A DNA stretch of 58,019 nucleotides from DASTSN01 sp035760665 (GCA_035760665.1 DASTSN010000033.1:1-58019), one strand, 5' to 3'; shown: positions 44,367 to 53,801, counted from the first letter of the stretch. A program made the numbers and translations. The notes: generated by a model not told the origin, from the letters alone.

Positions 44367-45320
44367 ATGGAGCAATTCAGTAACCGTATTACAAAGCTGT
44401 TTGGTATAGAGTATCCCATTATTCAGGCAGGAATGATCTGGGCCAGCGGCTGGCGGCTGGCAAGTGCTGTCAGTAATGCCGGGGGGCTGGGCTTGTTAGG
44501 CAGCGGATCGATGTATCCGGATGTCTTGCGGGAACAGATCAGGAAATGCAAAGCTGCTACCAGCAGGCCTTTTGGCGTAAATGTGCCGCTGCTTTACCCG
44601 GATATTGAAAAACATATCCAGGTGATCATTGAAGAGGGGGTAAGTATTGTTTTTACAAGCGCCGGTAATCCCAGGACATGGACCGGCATACTAAAGGAGA
44701 AAGGTATCACCGTTGTGCATGTAGTCAGCAGCAGCAAATTTGCCCAAAAAGCGCAAGAGGCGGGTTGCGATGCAGTGGTGGCTGAGGGTTTTGAAGCAGG
44801 TGGTCATAACGGGCGGGAAGAAACCACGACGATGGTGCTGCTGCCGCTTGTATGTAGTGCGGTGAGCATACCGGTGATAGCAGCCGGGGGGATTGCCACC
44901 GGCCGGCAAATGCTGGCAGCAATGGTGTTAGGAGCAGAAGCTGTGCAAATGGGCAGCCGATTTGTGGCAAGTGAAGAAGCTTCTTCGCACGTAAATTTTA
45001 AAAACAAGGTCATTACAGCTGCAGAAGGAGAAACCGTGCTAACGCTAAAAAAGCTAACCCCCGTACGGCTGATCAGAAATCGGTTTTATGAAGAAGTGCA
45101 ACAGGCAGAAGCACGGGGGGCAACTGCGGAAGAATTAAAATCGATTTTAGGAAGAGCCCGTGCCAAAAAAGGGATGTTTGAAGGTGATATGGACCAGGGA
45201 GAACTGGAAATAGGCCAGGTAAGCGCAATGCTTCGTAGTATTTTACCGGCCGGACAGATCGTAAAAAATGTGTGGGAAGAGTTTACCGGGGCTTTGTCAA
45301 ATCCGGTAAAATTATTATAA
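44367..45320 (+). CDS. Nitronate monooxygenase / FabK-like FMN enzyme
   Basis: A 317-residue TIM-barrel flavoprotein. LFGIEYPIIQAGMIWASGWRLA at the start, FTSAGNPRTW in the middle, EGFEAGGHNG near residue 140 with the catalytic His, and the FMN phosphate site PVIAAGGIATGRQM followed by LGAEAVQMGSRFVAS near 170-200. This matches the nitronate monooxygenase/2-nitropropane dioxygenase superfamily, which includes FabK enoyl-ACP reductases; sequence motifs do not separate these two activities with certainty. No fatty-acid genes are adjacent. It stands alone. Confidence 0.88.
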   Translation: MEQFSNRITKLFGIEYPIIQAGMIWASGWRLASAVSNAGGLGLLGSGSMYPDVLREQIRKCKAATSRPFGVNVPLLYPDIEKHIQVIIEEGVSIVFTSAGNPRTWTGILKEKGITVVHVVSSSKFAQKAQEAGCDAVVAEGFEAGGHNGREETTTMVLLPLVCSAVSIPVIAAGGIATGRQMLAAMVLGAEAVQMGSRFVASEEASSHVNFKNKVITAAEGETVLTLKKLTPVRLIRNRFYEEVQQAEARGATAEELKSILGRARAKKGMFEGDMDQGELEIGQVSAMLRSILPAGQIVKNVWEEFTGALSNPVKLL

Positions 45321-45401
45321 TTTTGAACGAGGATGTGATGCTGTTGGGTTTTATGAATTTACCAATCATCATTGCCGTAAAAGGCAAGTAAAACATATCA
45401 C

Positions 45402-45803
45402 ATGAAACCAAAAGTTGCTTTTATCACAATTGCTGCAGTACTTCTTTTTGGTATTGCACATGCCAGTGATGGCGATTCCGGCAGGGTAAACGGAAAAAAA
45501 TACGACATTAATGGCAATGTCATTCATAGTGAAAATAAAAAGCCAATCAGGAATGTGAATGTTACCGCTTATATTTCTTCCAAGAAAGAGAAAGTGGTCA
45601 TTACCGATGGAAACGGGAATTACGCTTTTGATGACTTAAAGCCCGGTACGTACAAATTTGTGTTTGAGAAAGAAGGGTTCAAAAAAGTAGTGAAGGAAAA
45701 AGTTATTATTAAAACAGATGAATCGTTTCAGCTGAATATTGAAATGATAGAGAGCAATGATTTTGACCTGGTGCCCACGCCGCTTCATTTTGCAGACTTC
45801 TGA
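45402..45803 (+). CDS. Secreted carboxypeptidase-regulatory-like (CarboxypepD_reg) protein
   Basis: A 133-residue protein with signal peptide (MKPKVAFITIAAVLLFGIAHA). The body is one transthyretin-like domain of the CarboxypepD_reg-like type: GNVIHSENKKPIRNVNVTAYISSKKEKVVITDGNGNYAFDDLKPGTYKFVFEKEGFKKVVKE. Similar domains begin many SusC/TonB proteins and other Bacteroidota envelope proteins, but here it is the whole protein, with a short tail (FDLVPTPLHFADF). Function unknown. A strong terminator follows. Confidence 0.85.
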   Translation: MKPKVAFITIAAVLLFGIAHASDGDSGRVNGKKYDINGNVIHSENKKPIRNVNVTAYISSKKEKVVITDGNGNYAFDDLKPGTYKFVFEKEGFKKVVKEKVIIKTDESFQLNIEMIESNDFDLVPTPLHFADF

Positions 45804-45821
45804 ATAAATAATTGAAATTGA

Positions 45822-45857
45822 AAAGCCGCCTGGGATAATTACCAGGCGGCTTTGTTT
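45822..45857 (+). terminator. Terminator after the CarboxypepD_reg-like gene
   Basis: A perfect 12-bp stem (AAAGCCGCCTGG with CCAGGCGGCTTT) with an 8-nt loop and TTTGTTTTTC after it. It is convergent with the coiled-coil gene, for which it may also work. Confidence 0.93.
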
Positions 45858-45887
45858 TTCAAGGCTATCAGCGGCAGGCAGCCGGCA

Positions 45888-46652
45888 TCAGTCATTGTCA
45901 ATAGTAAAATCGTCTTTTGATTTTTTAATGGTCATGGTTTTATGCTTTTCAAGAAAACTGCGGTATTTTTCGTAAACATCAGCAGGTTGTTTTTTCCCGT
46001 TAATGGATAATTCCCCGTCTGCATGCCTGATCGTGTACCCTTCTTTTTTATTGATAAGTCCATCGTTTTCCAGGCCATCAACAAACGTTTTATATTCTTT
46101 CATTTCCGTCTTGGCTTTTTCAATTTGCCTCCGGGCATTTTGCAGGTTTTTTTCCAATGATGGTTTAAGTTTTTCCAACTGATCAGACAGTTTTTCCATA
46201 TTCGCGTTCATCTTATCAAAATCCATTTCTTTAACTTTCTCAATTTGCGTTTTCATTTGTTCCCAGTCAATCTTTGCCACGGAGGCCTCAACATCCGCCT
46301 TAATTTTAGCAACATCAATTTCCCTGATCGCTTTCTCCATTTCCCTTTTTGCATTAGCCATTTCCTGTTCCATCTGTGGTTTTATTTTATCCAGTTCTGC
46401 CTGCAATTTGTCCATATTGATATCCAGCTGTGCTTTATCCAGTTCTTCAATGGCTTCATCGAGATCACGGATTTTTTTATACCGCTGACCGTCATTTTTT
46501 ACTGGTACCGTATCCTGGCCGGCAGTTTGGGTGATTACCGGTGGAACTGGTTTGGCTGGTTCTTGCTGGCGCCAGGCTACAAGGATTACAGCTGTGGTGG
46601 TGATGGTTGCCAGTGCCAGCACACGTGCAGATGAGATCGTTCCTGATTTCAT
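45888..46652 (-). CDS. Coiled-coil protein with N-terminal signal anchor
   Basis: A 254-residue protein with a short N-terminal hydrophobic helix (ARVLALATITTTAVILVAW), a Pro-rich spacer, and a long helical part (residues about 60-205) of charged heptads such as LQAELDKIKPQMEQEMANAKREMEKAIREID, which predict a coiled coil. A compact C-terminal part (GYTIRHADGELSINGKKQPADVYEKYRSFL) is reminiscent of a small beta/alpha module. I do not recognise a family. It is isolated between two terminators. Function unknown; the architecture suggests a structural or scaffolding envelope protein. Confidence 0.8.
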   Translation of the reverse strand: MKSGTISSARVLALATITTTAVILVAWRQQEPAKPVPPVITQTAGQDTVPVKNDGQRYKKIRDLDEAIEELDKAQLDINMDKLQAELDKIKPQMEQEMANAKREMEKAIREIDVAKIKADVEASVAKIDWEQMKTQIEKVKEMDFDKMNANMEKLSDQLEKLKPSLEKNLQNARRQIEKAKTEMKEYKTFVDGLENDGLINKKEGYTIRHADGELSINGKKQPADVYEKYRSFLEKHKTMTIKKSKDDFTIDND

Positions 46653-46766
46653 ACAATTTTTTTTAAGGTTTAGTGAAATAAGTTTAAAACGAAATTCTTC
46701 GTATAAATATACGACTGTTTTCGTATTTTTAAGTAGTCCCTTTTTTTACAATAAATTTTAACAAAA

Positions 46767-46788
46767 AACAGGCGGACATCCGCCTGTT
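46767..46788 (-). terminator. Terminator of the ABC exporter operon
   Basis: A stem of nine to ten base pairs (AACAGGCGGA with TCCGCCTGTT) closed by a small loop; on the minus strand it is followed by TTTTTTGTT. It is 26 bases past the permease stop. Confidence 0.9.
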
Positions 46789-46813
46789 GCAATTCAAAAA
46801 GATAACAAGATAA

Positions 46814-48109
46814 TCAGGATTTTCGCACCACCCATTTGAGCATTTCTTTCCAGGTAACTTTTTTGCCATAGAGTAAAATGCCCGTACGGTAGATCTTGGA
46901 GGTGAGCCAGGTTAAGAACAGGAAGCCCAGTACCAGCAAAACCATGGACGTTAGCAATTGCCAGGCCGGCACATCGTACGTAATGCGGCCCATCATCACG
47001 ATGGGAGATGTGAGCGGAAACAGGCTGCCGAATACGGCCAGGCTGCTGTTGGGATCTGAAACGGCTTTGGTCATAATGACAAAGGACAGGATGATCGGCA
47101 TCATTACAGGAAACACCAGTTGCTGCGCTTCCTGCTGATCTTCGCTGATAACACTGCCAATGGCTGCAAAAAGCGAAGCATACAATAAATAACCACCCAG
47201 GAAGTAAAATATAAATGAAAACAGGATGAGGCCGATGGGTAACGACCTGAGACCATTCGTGACTTCTACAAAAACGCCCGCTGCACCGGATTGGGTTGAA
47301 TTGTTAGCTGCTTCGCTGAACTGGTGGGCCAGTGAAGGGAAAATGACCGGCAATACAAACTGCAGGGAAAACAGTAGTACGATCCAGATGCCGAACTGGG
47401 TAAGCCCCACCATGCCAATGCCGATGATTTTGCCGAGCATCAGTTGAAAAGGTTTTACGGAACTGACAATTACTTCGGCAATCCGGTTCACCTTTTCTTC
47501 CATTACACCGCGCATGACCATGGTGCCGTAAATCATCAGGATCATATAAATCAGAAAACCACATACAAAAGATACCCCGTATGCCACGCCAGCCACGCTT
47601 TGCCGGCCAGAATCCAGCGGATTGGCAATGCTGACATCCGAGCTGATTGCCTTGTATTGATCAGCCGGGATGTTGGCGTCCTTCAGCCTTTTGGCTTCAA
47701 TGGCAGCATTAATGATCTTTTCAATTTTTGACTTTGTATTCAGGCTAACGGCCGATTCGCTGTGCAGGTTAATCCCCTTGGGCTTGTTGATGTCCAAGCT
47801 GGGTATATATAAAAAATACTTATAGCCTTCAGATTTATATTTTGCCTGAAAGGATGTTTCTGTTTCATGTTGGATGAAATGAAAAGAAAGATTATTGAGA
47901 GATCCCAACTTTGCTGTATCGCTCAGTAAGTTGGCTTCATCGATGACAGCAACTGTAGCCTTATCCGACTGATCACTTACTGAAATAGCAATGATCGCAG
48001 CATAAAAACCCATGATAACCAGCGGTACAAGAATGGTGGTCAGCAGGAAGGATTTTTTCCGTACTCTTGTCAGGTATTCACGCTTTATAACGAGGCCGAT
48101 TTTATTCAT
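46814..48109 (-). CDS. ABC-2 type transporter permease (NatB-like)
   Basis: A 431-residue permease of the ABC-2 type. After a first helix (LLTTILVPLVIMGFYAAIIAI) a periplasmic domain of about 130 residues is followed by a group of about six helices (VAGVAYGVSFVCGFLIYMILMIYG, LMLGKIIGIGMVGLTQFGIWIVLLF, LPIGLILFSFIFYFLGGYLLYASLFAAIGSV, VMMPIILSFVIM, PLTSPIVMMGRI, LLTSMVLLVLGFLFL). This is the arrangement of NatB/YhaP-like exporters (sodium or lipophilic compound efflux). It follows the ATPase gene after 9 bases, so both form one unit. Substrate is unknown. Confidence 0.9.
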   Translation of the reverse strand: MNKIGLVIKREYLTRVRKKSFLLTTILVPLVIMGFYAAIIAISVSDQSDKATVAVIDEANLLSDTAKLGSLNNLSFHFIQHETETSFQAKYKSEGYKYFLYIPSLDINKPKGINLHSESAVSLNTKSKIEKIINAAIEAKRLKDANIPADQYKAISSDVSIANPLDSGRQSVAGVAYGVSFVCGFLIYMILMIYGTMVMRGVMEEKVNRIAEVIVSSVKPFQLMLGKIIGIGMVGLTQFGIWIVLLFSLQFVLPVIFPSLAHQFSEAANNSTQSGAAGVFVEVTNGLRSLPIGLILFSFIFYFLGGYLLYASLFAAIGSVISEDQQEAQQLVFPVMMPIILSFVIMTKAVSDPNSSLAVFGSLFPLTSPIVMMGRITYDVPAWQLLTSMVLLVLGFLFLTWLTSKIYRTGILLYGKKVTWKEMLKWVVRKS

Positions 48110-48118
48110 AGTAAAAGT

Positions 48119-49051
48119 TTAAGAAATGGTTTCTTGAAATTGGCGGCTGGCCGGGGTATCTTCCACCAGCTTGATGAAAATATCGTTTAGTGAAGGTAAT
48201 AGTTCATTGAAGCTGTTAATCGCAGATCCCTGTTCGAGGAAATAACGTAAAACGTCATTGGGATGGTGACCATCTTTAATCTTAACCAGAAAGGCATGTT
48301 CATCTTTTTCCACAATGTCAAATGGGCCATTACCGGCGACAGGTGGCAGGATTTCAAAGCCAACACGGAACAGGTTTTCTTTAAAATCATTTTTCACCTG
48401 CTTCACGCTTCCGTCTAATATTTTTTTACCCTTGTTTACCAGGATAATATGGTCGCAGATTTCTTCCACCTGTTCCATACGGTGGGTGCTGAAAATAATG
48501 GTGGCTCCTTTTTGTGCCAGTTTATAAATTTCATCTTTGATCAGGTTGGAATTTACGGGATCCAGTCCGCTGAACGGTTCGTCAAGTATTATCAATTTGG
48601 GTTCGTGTAAAACCGTTGTTACAAATTGCAGCTTCTGGCTCATCCCTTTGGACAAATCTTCCACTTTTTTATTCCACCAGCTTTCCATCTCAAATTTGAT
48701 AAACCATTCCCGTATGCGTTTCATCGCATCGCTGCGGCTTAATCCTTTTAGTTGTGCAAGGTACAGAGCCTGCTCCCCGATTTTCATTTTTTTATACAGT
48801 CCTCTTTCCTCAGGCATATAACCGATGTGAATGATATCGTTGAGGGGGTCAAATTCTTTCCCATCGAAAACGATGCGGCCCTCATCCGGAAAAAAAATTC
48901 CTGTAATCATCCGCAAAAGCGTTGTTTTGCCGGCTCCGTTTGGACCCAGTAAACCAAAGATATTACCTCGCTCAATGGAAAAGCTGATATCATCAACTGC
49001 TCGTTGCGTGGCATAATATTTCTTCAGGTTATACAATTCCAGTAATGCCAT
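48119..49051 (-). CDS. ABC transporter ATP-binding protein (NatA-like)
   Basis: A 310-residue ATPase. Walker A GPNGAGKTT near residue 40, Q-loop region IGYMPEERGLY near 85, signature LSKGMSQK near 134, Walker B IILDEPFSGLDPVN near 155 and the switch His in FSTHRMEQ near 190. The C-terminal extension after residue 220 is usual for the NatA/CcmA group. It partners with the permease that follows on the same strand. On the minus strand a TATATTTG box (49077-49070) lies just upstream of the ATG and may be its promoter -7 element. Confidence 0.93.
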   Translation of the reverse strand: MALLELYNLKKYYATQRAVDDISFSIERGNIFGLLGPNGAGKTTLLRMITGIFFPDEGRIVFDGKEFDPLNDIIHIGYMPEERGLYKKMKIGEQALYLAQLKGLSRSDAMKRIREWFIKFEMESWWNKKVEDLSKGMSQKLQFVTTVLHEPKLIILDEPFSGLDPVNSNLIKDEIYKLAQKGATIIFSTHRMEQVEEICDHIILVNKGKKILDGSVKQVKNDFKENLFRVGFEILPPVAGNGPFDIVEKDEHAFLVKIKDGHHPNDVLRYFLEQGSAINSFNELLPSLNDIFIKLVEDTPASRQFQETIS

Positions 49052-49230
49052 ATTTCATGTTTAATTCATCAAATATAATCAAGCAAAAGAAAATAGTACT
49101 GTTCTTTGTATAAACGGCTTTTAATAAACCAGTTTTTATACAATGAAGATTTTACTAACGCTGGTGAAAGAAAAAACCTGGGTGCGTTATCATTTTTTGC
49201 TGCAACTTCGCAGCGAAATACGTTAAAGCT

Positions 49231-50226
49231 ATGAGCAAGCGATCAACTTTTTTGGCGGTCCTGCTGGCAGGGCTGGTGATGATGTGCAGTAGTTGGGGAT
49301 TTTTAGTGCACCGTACCGTTAACCAATTGGCCATTTATGAATTGCCCAAACCAATGCTGACATTCTTTTACGAAAATAAAACCTACCTGGCGCAAAATGC
49401 ACCAAGACCCGATCAGCGGCGAAGTACAGATCCTGCTGAGGGCCCCAAGCATTTTATCGACCTGGAAATGTTTGGCGATTCTGCTGCATGGAAAATGCCG
49501 GAGAACTGGGATGATGCTGTAAAACAATACGGACGGGATTCGCTCTTGAAATATGGCTACGTTCCTTATGTGGTTATTGAGCAGAAAAATAAATTAACAG
49601 AAGCTTTTCGTTCGGGTAATAAAGACAGTATTTTGTTTTATGCCACCGACCTTGGGCATTATATCGGGGACGCCCATGTGCCATTGCACACAACCACAAA
49701 CTACGATGGCCAGCTTACCAACCAGCGTGGTATGCATGACCTGTGGGAAACCAGTGTTCCGGAACTGGTATTTACTAATTTGAATTTATACAGTCGTCAC
49801 AAAGCTAAGTACCTGTCTAATCCTTCTAAAGCCATCTGGCAAACAATTCGTCAGTCTCACGGTTTACTGCAGCAGATGTTTGCCGTAGAAAAAGATTTAT
49901 CGAAAAGTTATACTGATTCCACTAAGTACCGGACGGAGTTTCGCTGGGGAAAAGAGCGTAGATTTTACAGCCATGCATTTGCACAAGCATTTTATGATAA
50001 ACTTGGCGCATCCATTAATCAGCAACTACTGCATTCGGCAGATCAGATTGCCGACTTCTGGTACACAGCATGGGTAGATGCTGGCCGTCCTGATTTGTCG
50101 GGAATACTATCTCAGCCCTGGGGTAAACAACTCAAAAAACAGTTGCGGAAGGAGTGTAAAACGTATCGGAAAAATAAGCTGGAAGAAAAAGGCTTATTAA
50201 TTTCACGCCAGGCTCAGGAAAATTAA
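49231..50226 (+). CDS. S1/P1 nuclease-type zinc-dependent hydrolase
   Basis: A 331-residue protein with a signal peptide ending before SSWGFLVHRTVNQLA, where mature Trp and His (WGxxxH) are the first zinc ligands of the S1/P1 nuclease and zinc phospholipase C fold. Further ligand motifs are GPKHFIDLE, LGHYIGDAHVPLH (the HxxGDxHxPLH core) and GMHDLWE. The family cleaves single-stranded nucleic acid or phospholipids; sequence does not decide which. It is exported. Its 3' end overlaps the convergent FAD oxidoreductase by 4 bases. Confidence 0.88.
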   Translation: MSKRSTFLAVLLAGLVMMCSSWGFLVHRTVNQLAIYELPKPMLTFFYENKTYLAQNAPRPDQRRSTDPAEGPKHFIDLEMFGDSAAWKMPENWDDAVKQYGRDSLLKYGYVPYVVIEQKNKLTEAFRSGNKDSILFYATDLGHYIGDAHVPLHTTTNYDGQLTNQRGMHDLWETSVPELVFTNLNLYSRHKAKYLSNPSKAIWQTIRQSHGLLQQMFAVEKDLSKSYTDSTKYRTEFRWGKERRFYSHAFAQAFYDKLGASINQQLLHSADQIADFWYTAWVDAGRPDLSGILSQPWGKQLKKQLRKECKTYRKNKLEEKGLLISRQAQEN

Positions 50227-51788
50227 TGAAATAATTGTTGGGCGATTTGGCGTGCAACTTTTTCACCATCCATTGCAGCGCTAACGATGCCGCCGGCGTA
50301 ACCTGCCCCTTCGCCGCAAGGATATAAGTTGGTTAGCTGTGGGTGATGCAATGATTCAGGATTTCGCGGTATGCGAACGGGGGAGGAGGTTCTTGATTCC
50401 GTTGCTACCACGACGGCTTCATTGGTAAAATAGCCTTTCATTTTTTTCCCAAATTCTCTAAAGGCGATTTGCAGATTTTGATAGATGTAGCCGGGCAACA
50501 CATCCTGCAGGTTTGCGCTGCGAATGCCTGGCAGATACGAGCAATCAGGCAGTGAGCCCGAAATTTTGTTATTCACAAAATCTTCCATGCGCTGGGCGGG
50601 TGCGGCAAAGCAGCCGCCAGCGGCCACATAAGCTTTTTCTTCCACATCTTTTTGAAAATACATGCCTGCTAATGCACCGTATTGCCGGAACGCTGTGACA
50701 TCTTCTGCATTCACAGGCACCACGATTCCACTATTGGCAAAAGGATTGTTTCGCCGGGAAGGAGACCAGCCATTTACCACTACTTCATTCGTATTGGTGG
50801 CAGCCGGCGCAATAATACCGCCGGGGCACATGCAAAATGAAAACACTCCTCTGCCCTGAACCTGTTCCACTAGGCTATAGGAGGCGGGGGGTAAAAAATC
50901 GCCGCGAAAAGCGCAATGATACTGAGCACTGTCAATGACAGATTGGGGATGTTCTATCCGAACGCCTAAAGCAAAAGGCTTGCTTTCAATCAAAATTTGT
51001 TTGTGCTGCAGTAATAAAAAAATGTCTCTGGCCGAATGTCCCGTCGCTAAAATTACGGCATCAAAATCTGCGAATTCTTCACCGCTTGCCAGGATGGTTT
51101 TTATTTTCCCGTTTTTATCTACAGTAAAATCCGTCATTTTCTTATGAAACCAAAATTCCCCGCCACAATCGATAATTTTTTCACGCATAGCCGAAATGAT
51201 TCTTGGCAGTTTATTGGTGCCGATATGCGGGTGTGTTTGATACAGGATGTTTTCTTCTGCTCCAAAGTGTACAAACAGGTTCAATATGCGGGTAATATCG
51301 CCACGTTTACTACTCCGTGTATATAACTTGCCATCGCTGTAAGTGCCTGCACCGCCTTCGCCAAAACAATAATTACTTTCGGGGTTGATGATGCCCTGCT
51401 TATTTAGTACAGCCAAATCTCTTCGCCTTGCTCTTACATCTTTGCCCCGCTCAAGTATAATGGGTTTTATACCAAGTTCAATTAGCTGAAGTGCAGCGAA
51501 GAGACCGGCCGGTCCGCCGCCGATAATCATTACTTTTTTAGCACGGGGCGGTAGCTGCCTGAATGCAAAAGACAGAAGTTTGCGTGGAACATGCGGTTCA
51601 TTGATAAACGCTTCAACACTTAAATGGATATAAACCACGTTTCGCCTGGCATCAACAGACTGTTGAATGATATTATAACCGCTTACAGCAGAGGTTTTTA
51701 CTGCGGCAGCCTGAGCGATATAGGTCTTTACTGTTTGTTCACTGGCGGCTTCAGAAGGCAGGAGCCGCAATGAAATACGTGTTTGCAT
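50223..51788 (-). CDS. FAD-dependent oxidoreductase of the conserved 'FAD-dependent dehydrogenase' family
   Basis: A 521-residue flavoprotein. An N-terminal about 85-residue domain of its own is followed by the dinucleotide-binding motif GGGPAGLFAALQL (near residue 90), then ILERGKDVRARRRDLAVLNKQ, CFGEGGAGTYSDGKLYTR near 145, and ILATGHSARDIF near 255. The C-terminal part has CMCPGGIIAPAATN and YPCGEGAGYAGGIVSAAMDG (FAD-binding end). This family is very conserved among bacteria (COG2509-type), but the substrate is unknown; the cytoplasmic location is implied by the missing signal. Monocistronic by position. Confidence 0.9.
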   Translation of the reverse strand: MQTRISLRLLPSEAASEQTVKTYIAQAAAVKTSAVSGYNIIQQSVDARRNVVYIHLSVEAFINEPHVPRKLLSFAFRQLPPRAKKVMIIGGGPAGLFAALQLIELGIKPIILERGKDVRARRRDLAVLNKQGIINPESNYCFGEGGAGTYSDGKLYTRSSKRGDITRILNLFVHFGAEENILYQTHPHIGTNKLPRIISAMREKIIDCGGEFWFHKKMTDFTVDKNGKIKTILASGEEFADFDAVILATGHSARDIFLLLQHKQILIESKPFALGVRIEHPQSVIDSAQYHCAFRGDFLPPASYSLVEQVQGRGVFSFCMCPGGIIAPAATNTNEVVVNGWSPSRRNNPFANSGIVVPVNAEDVTAFRQYGALAGMYFQKDVEEKAYVAAGGCFAAPAQRMEDFVNNKISGSLPDCSYLPGIRSANLQDVLPGYIYQNLQIAFREFGKKMKGYFTNEAVVVATESRTSSPVRIPRNPESLHHPQLTNLYPCGEGAGYAGGIVSAAMDGEKVARQIAQQLFH

Positions 51789-52303
51789 ACGACAGGTTTT
51801 TATCCTGTAATTGCTGCAAAGATGTAGAAAAAAACCTGCAGGCAGGAAAGAAAAAAAATGATTTTTTTTACAAGGTAATTTTTTTAAAATCCTTGCTGTG
51901 AATATAAAATAGTTCTATCTTCAATGTGATGCTTGGTATCTGTGTTGTTTAGTTAAAATTGATCTTTCAGTCAGTAAAGAAAGATCTGCATTCCTCCAAC
52001 ATTTACAGGATAAAATATGATTTTCAGGAATAGAAATATTTGCTTTCCAGGGTCGTTTATTTTACCACAAACTATATTTTTCAATGATTTTAGCAATCGT
52101 TTTTTTTCGGAAACAGGGCTCCGGAAAACGGGCCATTTGTTGCTGGAAATAAGAAGTGAAAAATCCGTTCAAGAAAAATTTTTTTTTAGAAAAGAATTCT
52201 GGATATTCGCCGTCCTGTGAAAAAATTTATCAACACCTGTGAAAAACAAAAATTGAAAAACACAGACTTTAGTAAACCTTATATAAACTGCTTTTGAATA
52301 GTA
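51789..52303. other. 515-base region upstream of dnaA, very A/T-rich
   Basis: No gene supported; a 67-codon frame at 52017-52220 is Phe-rich without family features. There are long A and T runs (about 51849-51890), one near-match to a DnaA box (TTATCAACA at 52227-52235) and two copies of CCTGTGAAAAA around it (52214-52224 and 52236-52246). This may be a replication origin or DnaA autoregulation site, but box matches are too few to call. Confidence 0.4.
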
Positions 52304-53737
52304 ATGGAGAAAAACGCTGAAAAAGTTTGGAGCAATTGTTTAAAGATCATCAAGGATATTGTTGAGTGGCAGCATTTTAAAACGTGGTTTGAGCCTATCC
52401 GTCCTGTATCGTTAAAAGATACTGTATTGGTTATACAGGTACCCAGTCAATTCTTTTTTGAATATCTCGAAGAGCATTATGTGAATTTATTGGCAAAGAC
52501 TTTGAAGAGAGAACTGGGTAAAGAAGCCAGGCTTGAATACCGTGTCATGGTTGATAGTGGCAATAATAAAAGTAAACCGCTCACCATGGATGTAGCTGGC
52601 CAGGGATTCAAAACCTATTCAAATAATGAAATGGATTTCCCGTTAGTAATCAATAATCCCGTTAAAAATCCGTTCGTTATTCCGGGTCTTAAGAAAATGC
52701 AGATAGACCCGCAACTGAATCCTATTTACACGTTTGAAGCATTTATAGAAGGGGATTGTAACCGTGTTGCGCGCCGGGCCGGCAAAACAGTGGCCGAGAA
52801 ACCAGGAGCCAACTCCTTCAATCCATTGGTTATTTATGGTGGCGTGGGCCTTGGTAAAACACACCTGGCGCAAGCCATCGGAAATGAAGTAAAAAGATTA
52901 CATCCCAATAAAGTTGTGCTGTATGTGAGTTCGGAAAAGTTCATCAACCAGTTCATGGATCACAGCCGCAACAATGCCATCAACGATTTCATACATTTTT
53001 ACCAGCTCATTGATGTGTTGATTATTGATGACGTACAATTTTTTGCCAAGGCAGAAAAATCGCAGGATGCTTTTTTTGCCATCTTTAATCACCTGCATCA
53101 ATCCGGCAAACAATTAGTGCTGACATCTGACAAGCCGCCCAAAGACCTGGAAGGTGTGCAGGAACGTTTGCTGAGTCGTTTCCGCTGGGGATTGAGTGCT
53201 GATTTGCAGGTGCCAGATTACGAAACCCGTATTGAGATACTGGAGCGGAAAATGAAGAACGACGGTTTGGACATGCCTAAAGAAGTTGTTAAATACATTG
53301 CTTATAATATTAACAGTAATGTACGCGAACTGGAAGGCGCACTGATTTCCTTGTTGGCACAATCTTCGCTTAACAGGAGAGAGATTGACCTAGATTTAGC
53401 GAAGAAAGTGCTTAGAAATTTTGTCAAATCATCCAGTAAAGAAATCACAATTGAAACCATTCAAAAGATGGTTTGTGATTACTTCGATGTGGCGTATGAT
53501 AAACTATTGCAAAAAACCCGCAAGCGGGAAATCGTTCAGGCACGCCAAATTACAATGTATCTTGCCAAAGCATTTACCAAAAACTCGTTAAAAACAATCG
53601 GGGAGCATTTTGGCGGCAGGGATCATACCACGGTTATTCACTCCTGCCAGACCGTGAAAGATCTGATGGATACAGACAGCGTTTTCCGTGAAAACGTACT
53701 GGAACTGCAGCAAAAAGTTCAGCTGGCAGCGATGTAA
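52304..53737 (+). CDS. dnaA: Chromosomal replication initiator protein DnaA
   Basis: A 477-residue initiator ATPase. Domain I is at residues 1-85 (VWSNCLKIIKDIVEWQHFKTWFEPI); a short linker carries NPFVIPGLKKMQIDPQLN; the AAA+ domain has Walker A GGVGLGKTHLAQ near residue 178, Walker B LIIDDVQFF near 240 and the sensor region LTSDKPPKDLEGVQERLLSRFRWG near 272. The C-terminal DNA-binding helix-turn-helix contains the hallmark GGRDHTTVIHS near 440. Length and order are standard. A terminator follows, then two tRNA genes. Confidence 0.98.
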   Translation: MEKNAEKVWSNCLKIIKDIVEWQHFKTWFEPIRPVSLKDTVLVIQVPSQFFFEYLEEHYVNLLAKTLKRELGKEARLEYRVMVDSGNNKSKPLTMDVAGQGFKTYSNNEMDFPLVINNPVKNPFVIPGLKKMQIDPQLNPIYTFEAFIEGDCNRVARRAGKTVAEKPGANSFNPLVIYGGVGLGKTHLAQAIGNEVKRLHPNKVVLYVSSEKFINQFMDHSRNNAINDFIHFYQLIDVLIIDDVQFFAKAEKSQDAFFAIFNHLHQSGKQLVLTSDKPPKDLEGVQERLLSRFRWGLSADLQVPDYETRIEILERKMKNDGLDMPKEVVKYIAYNINSNVRELEGALISLLAQSSLNRREIDLDLAKKVLRNFVKSSSKEITIETIQKMVCDYFDVAYDKLLQKTRKREIVQARQITMYLAKAFTKNSLKTIGEHFGGRDHTTVIHSCQTVKDLMDTDSVFRENVLELQQKVQLAAM

Positions 53738-53772
53738 AAAAATCCGGTAATAAATTCTGTAATATTTAAGAT

Positions 53773-53801
53773 CCCGCTATTATCGAGCGGGTTCTTTTTT
53801 T
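53773..53801 (+). terminator. Terminator after dnaA
   Basis: A 6-bp stem (CCCGCT with AGCGGG) with a 7-nt loop followed by TTCTTTTTTT, 35 bases after the dnaA stop. Confidence 0.85.

Noticed and set aside
52017..52220. 67-codon plus-strand frame upstream of dnaA
   Set aside because: Phe-rich composition from T-runs, no family pattern, and no proper promoter or homologous features.
52289..52296. TGCTTTTG as dnaA promoter -7 box
   Set aside because: It would put the transcript start at or after the ATG, and the second base mismatches the consensus.
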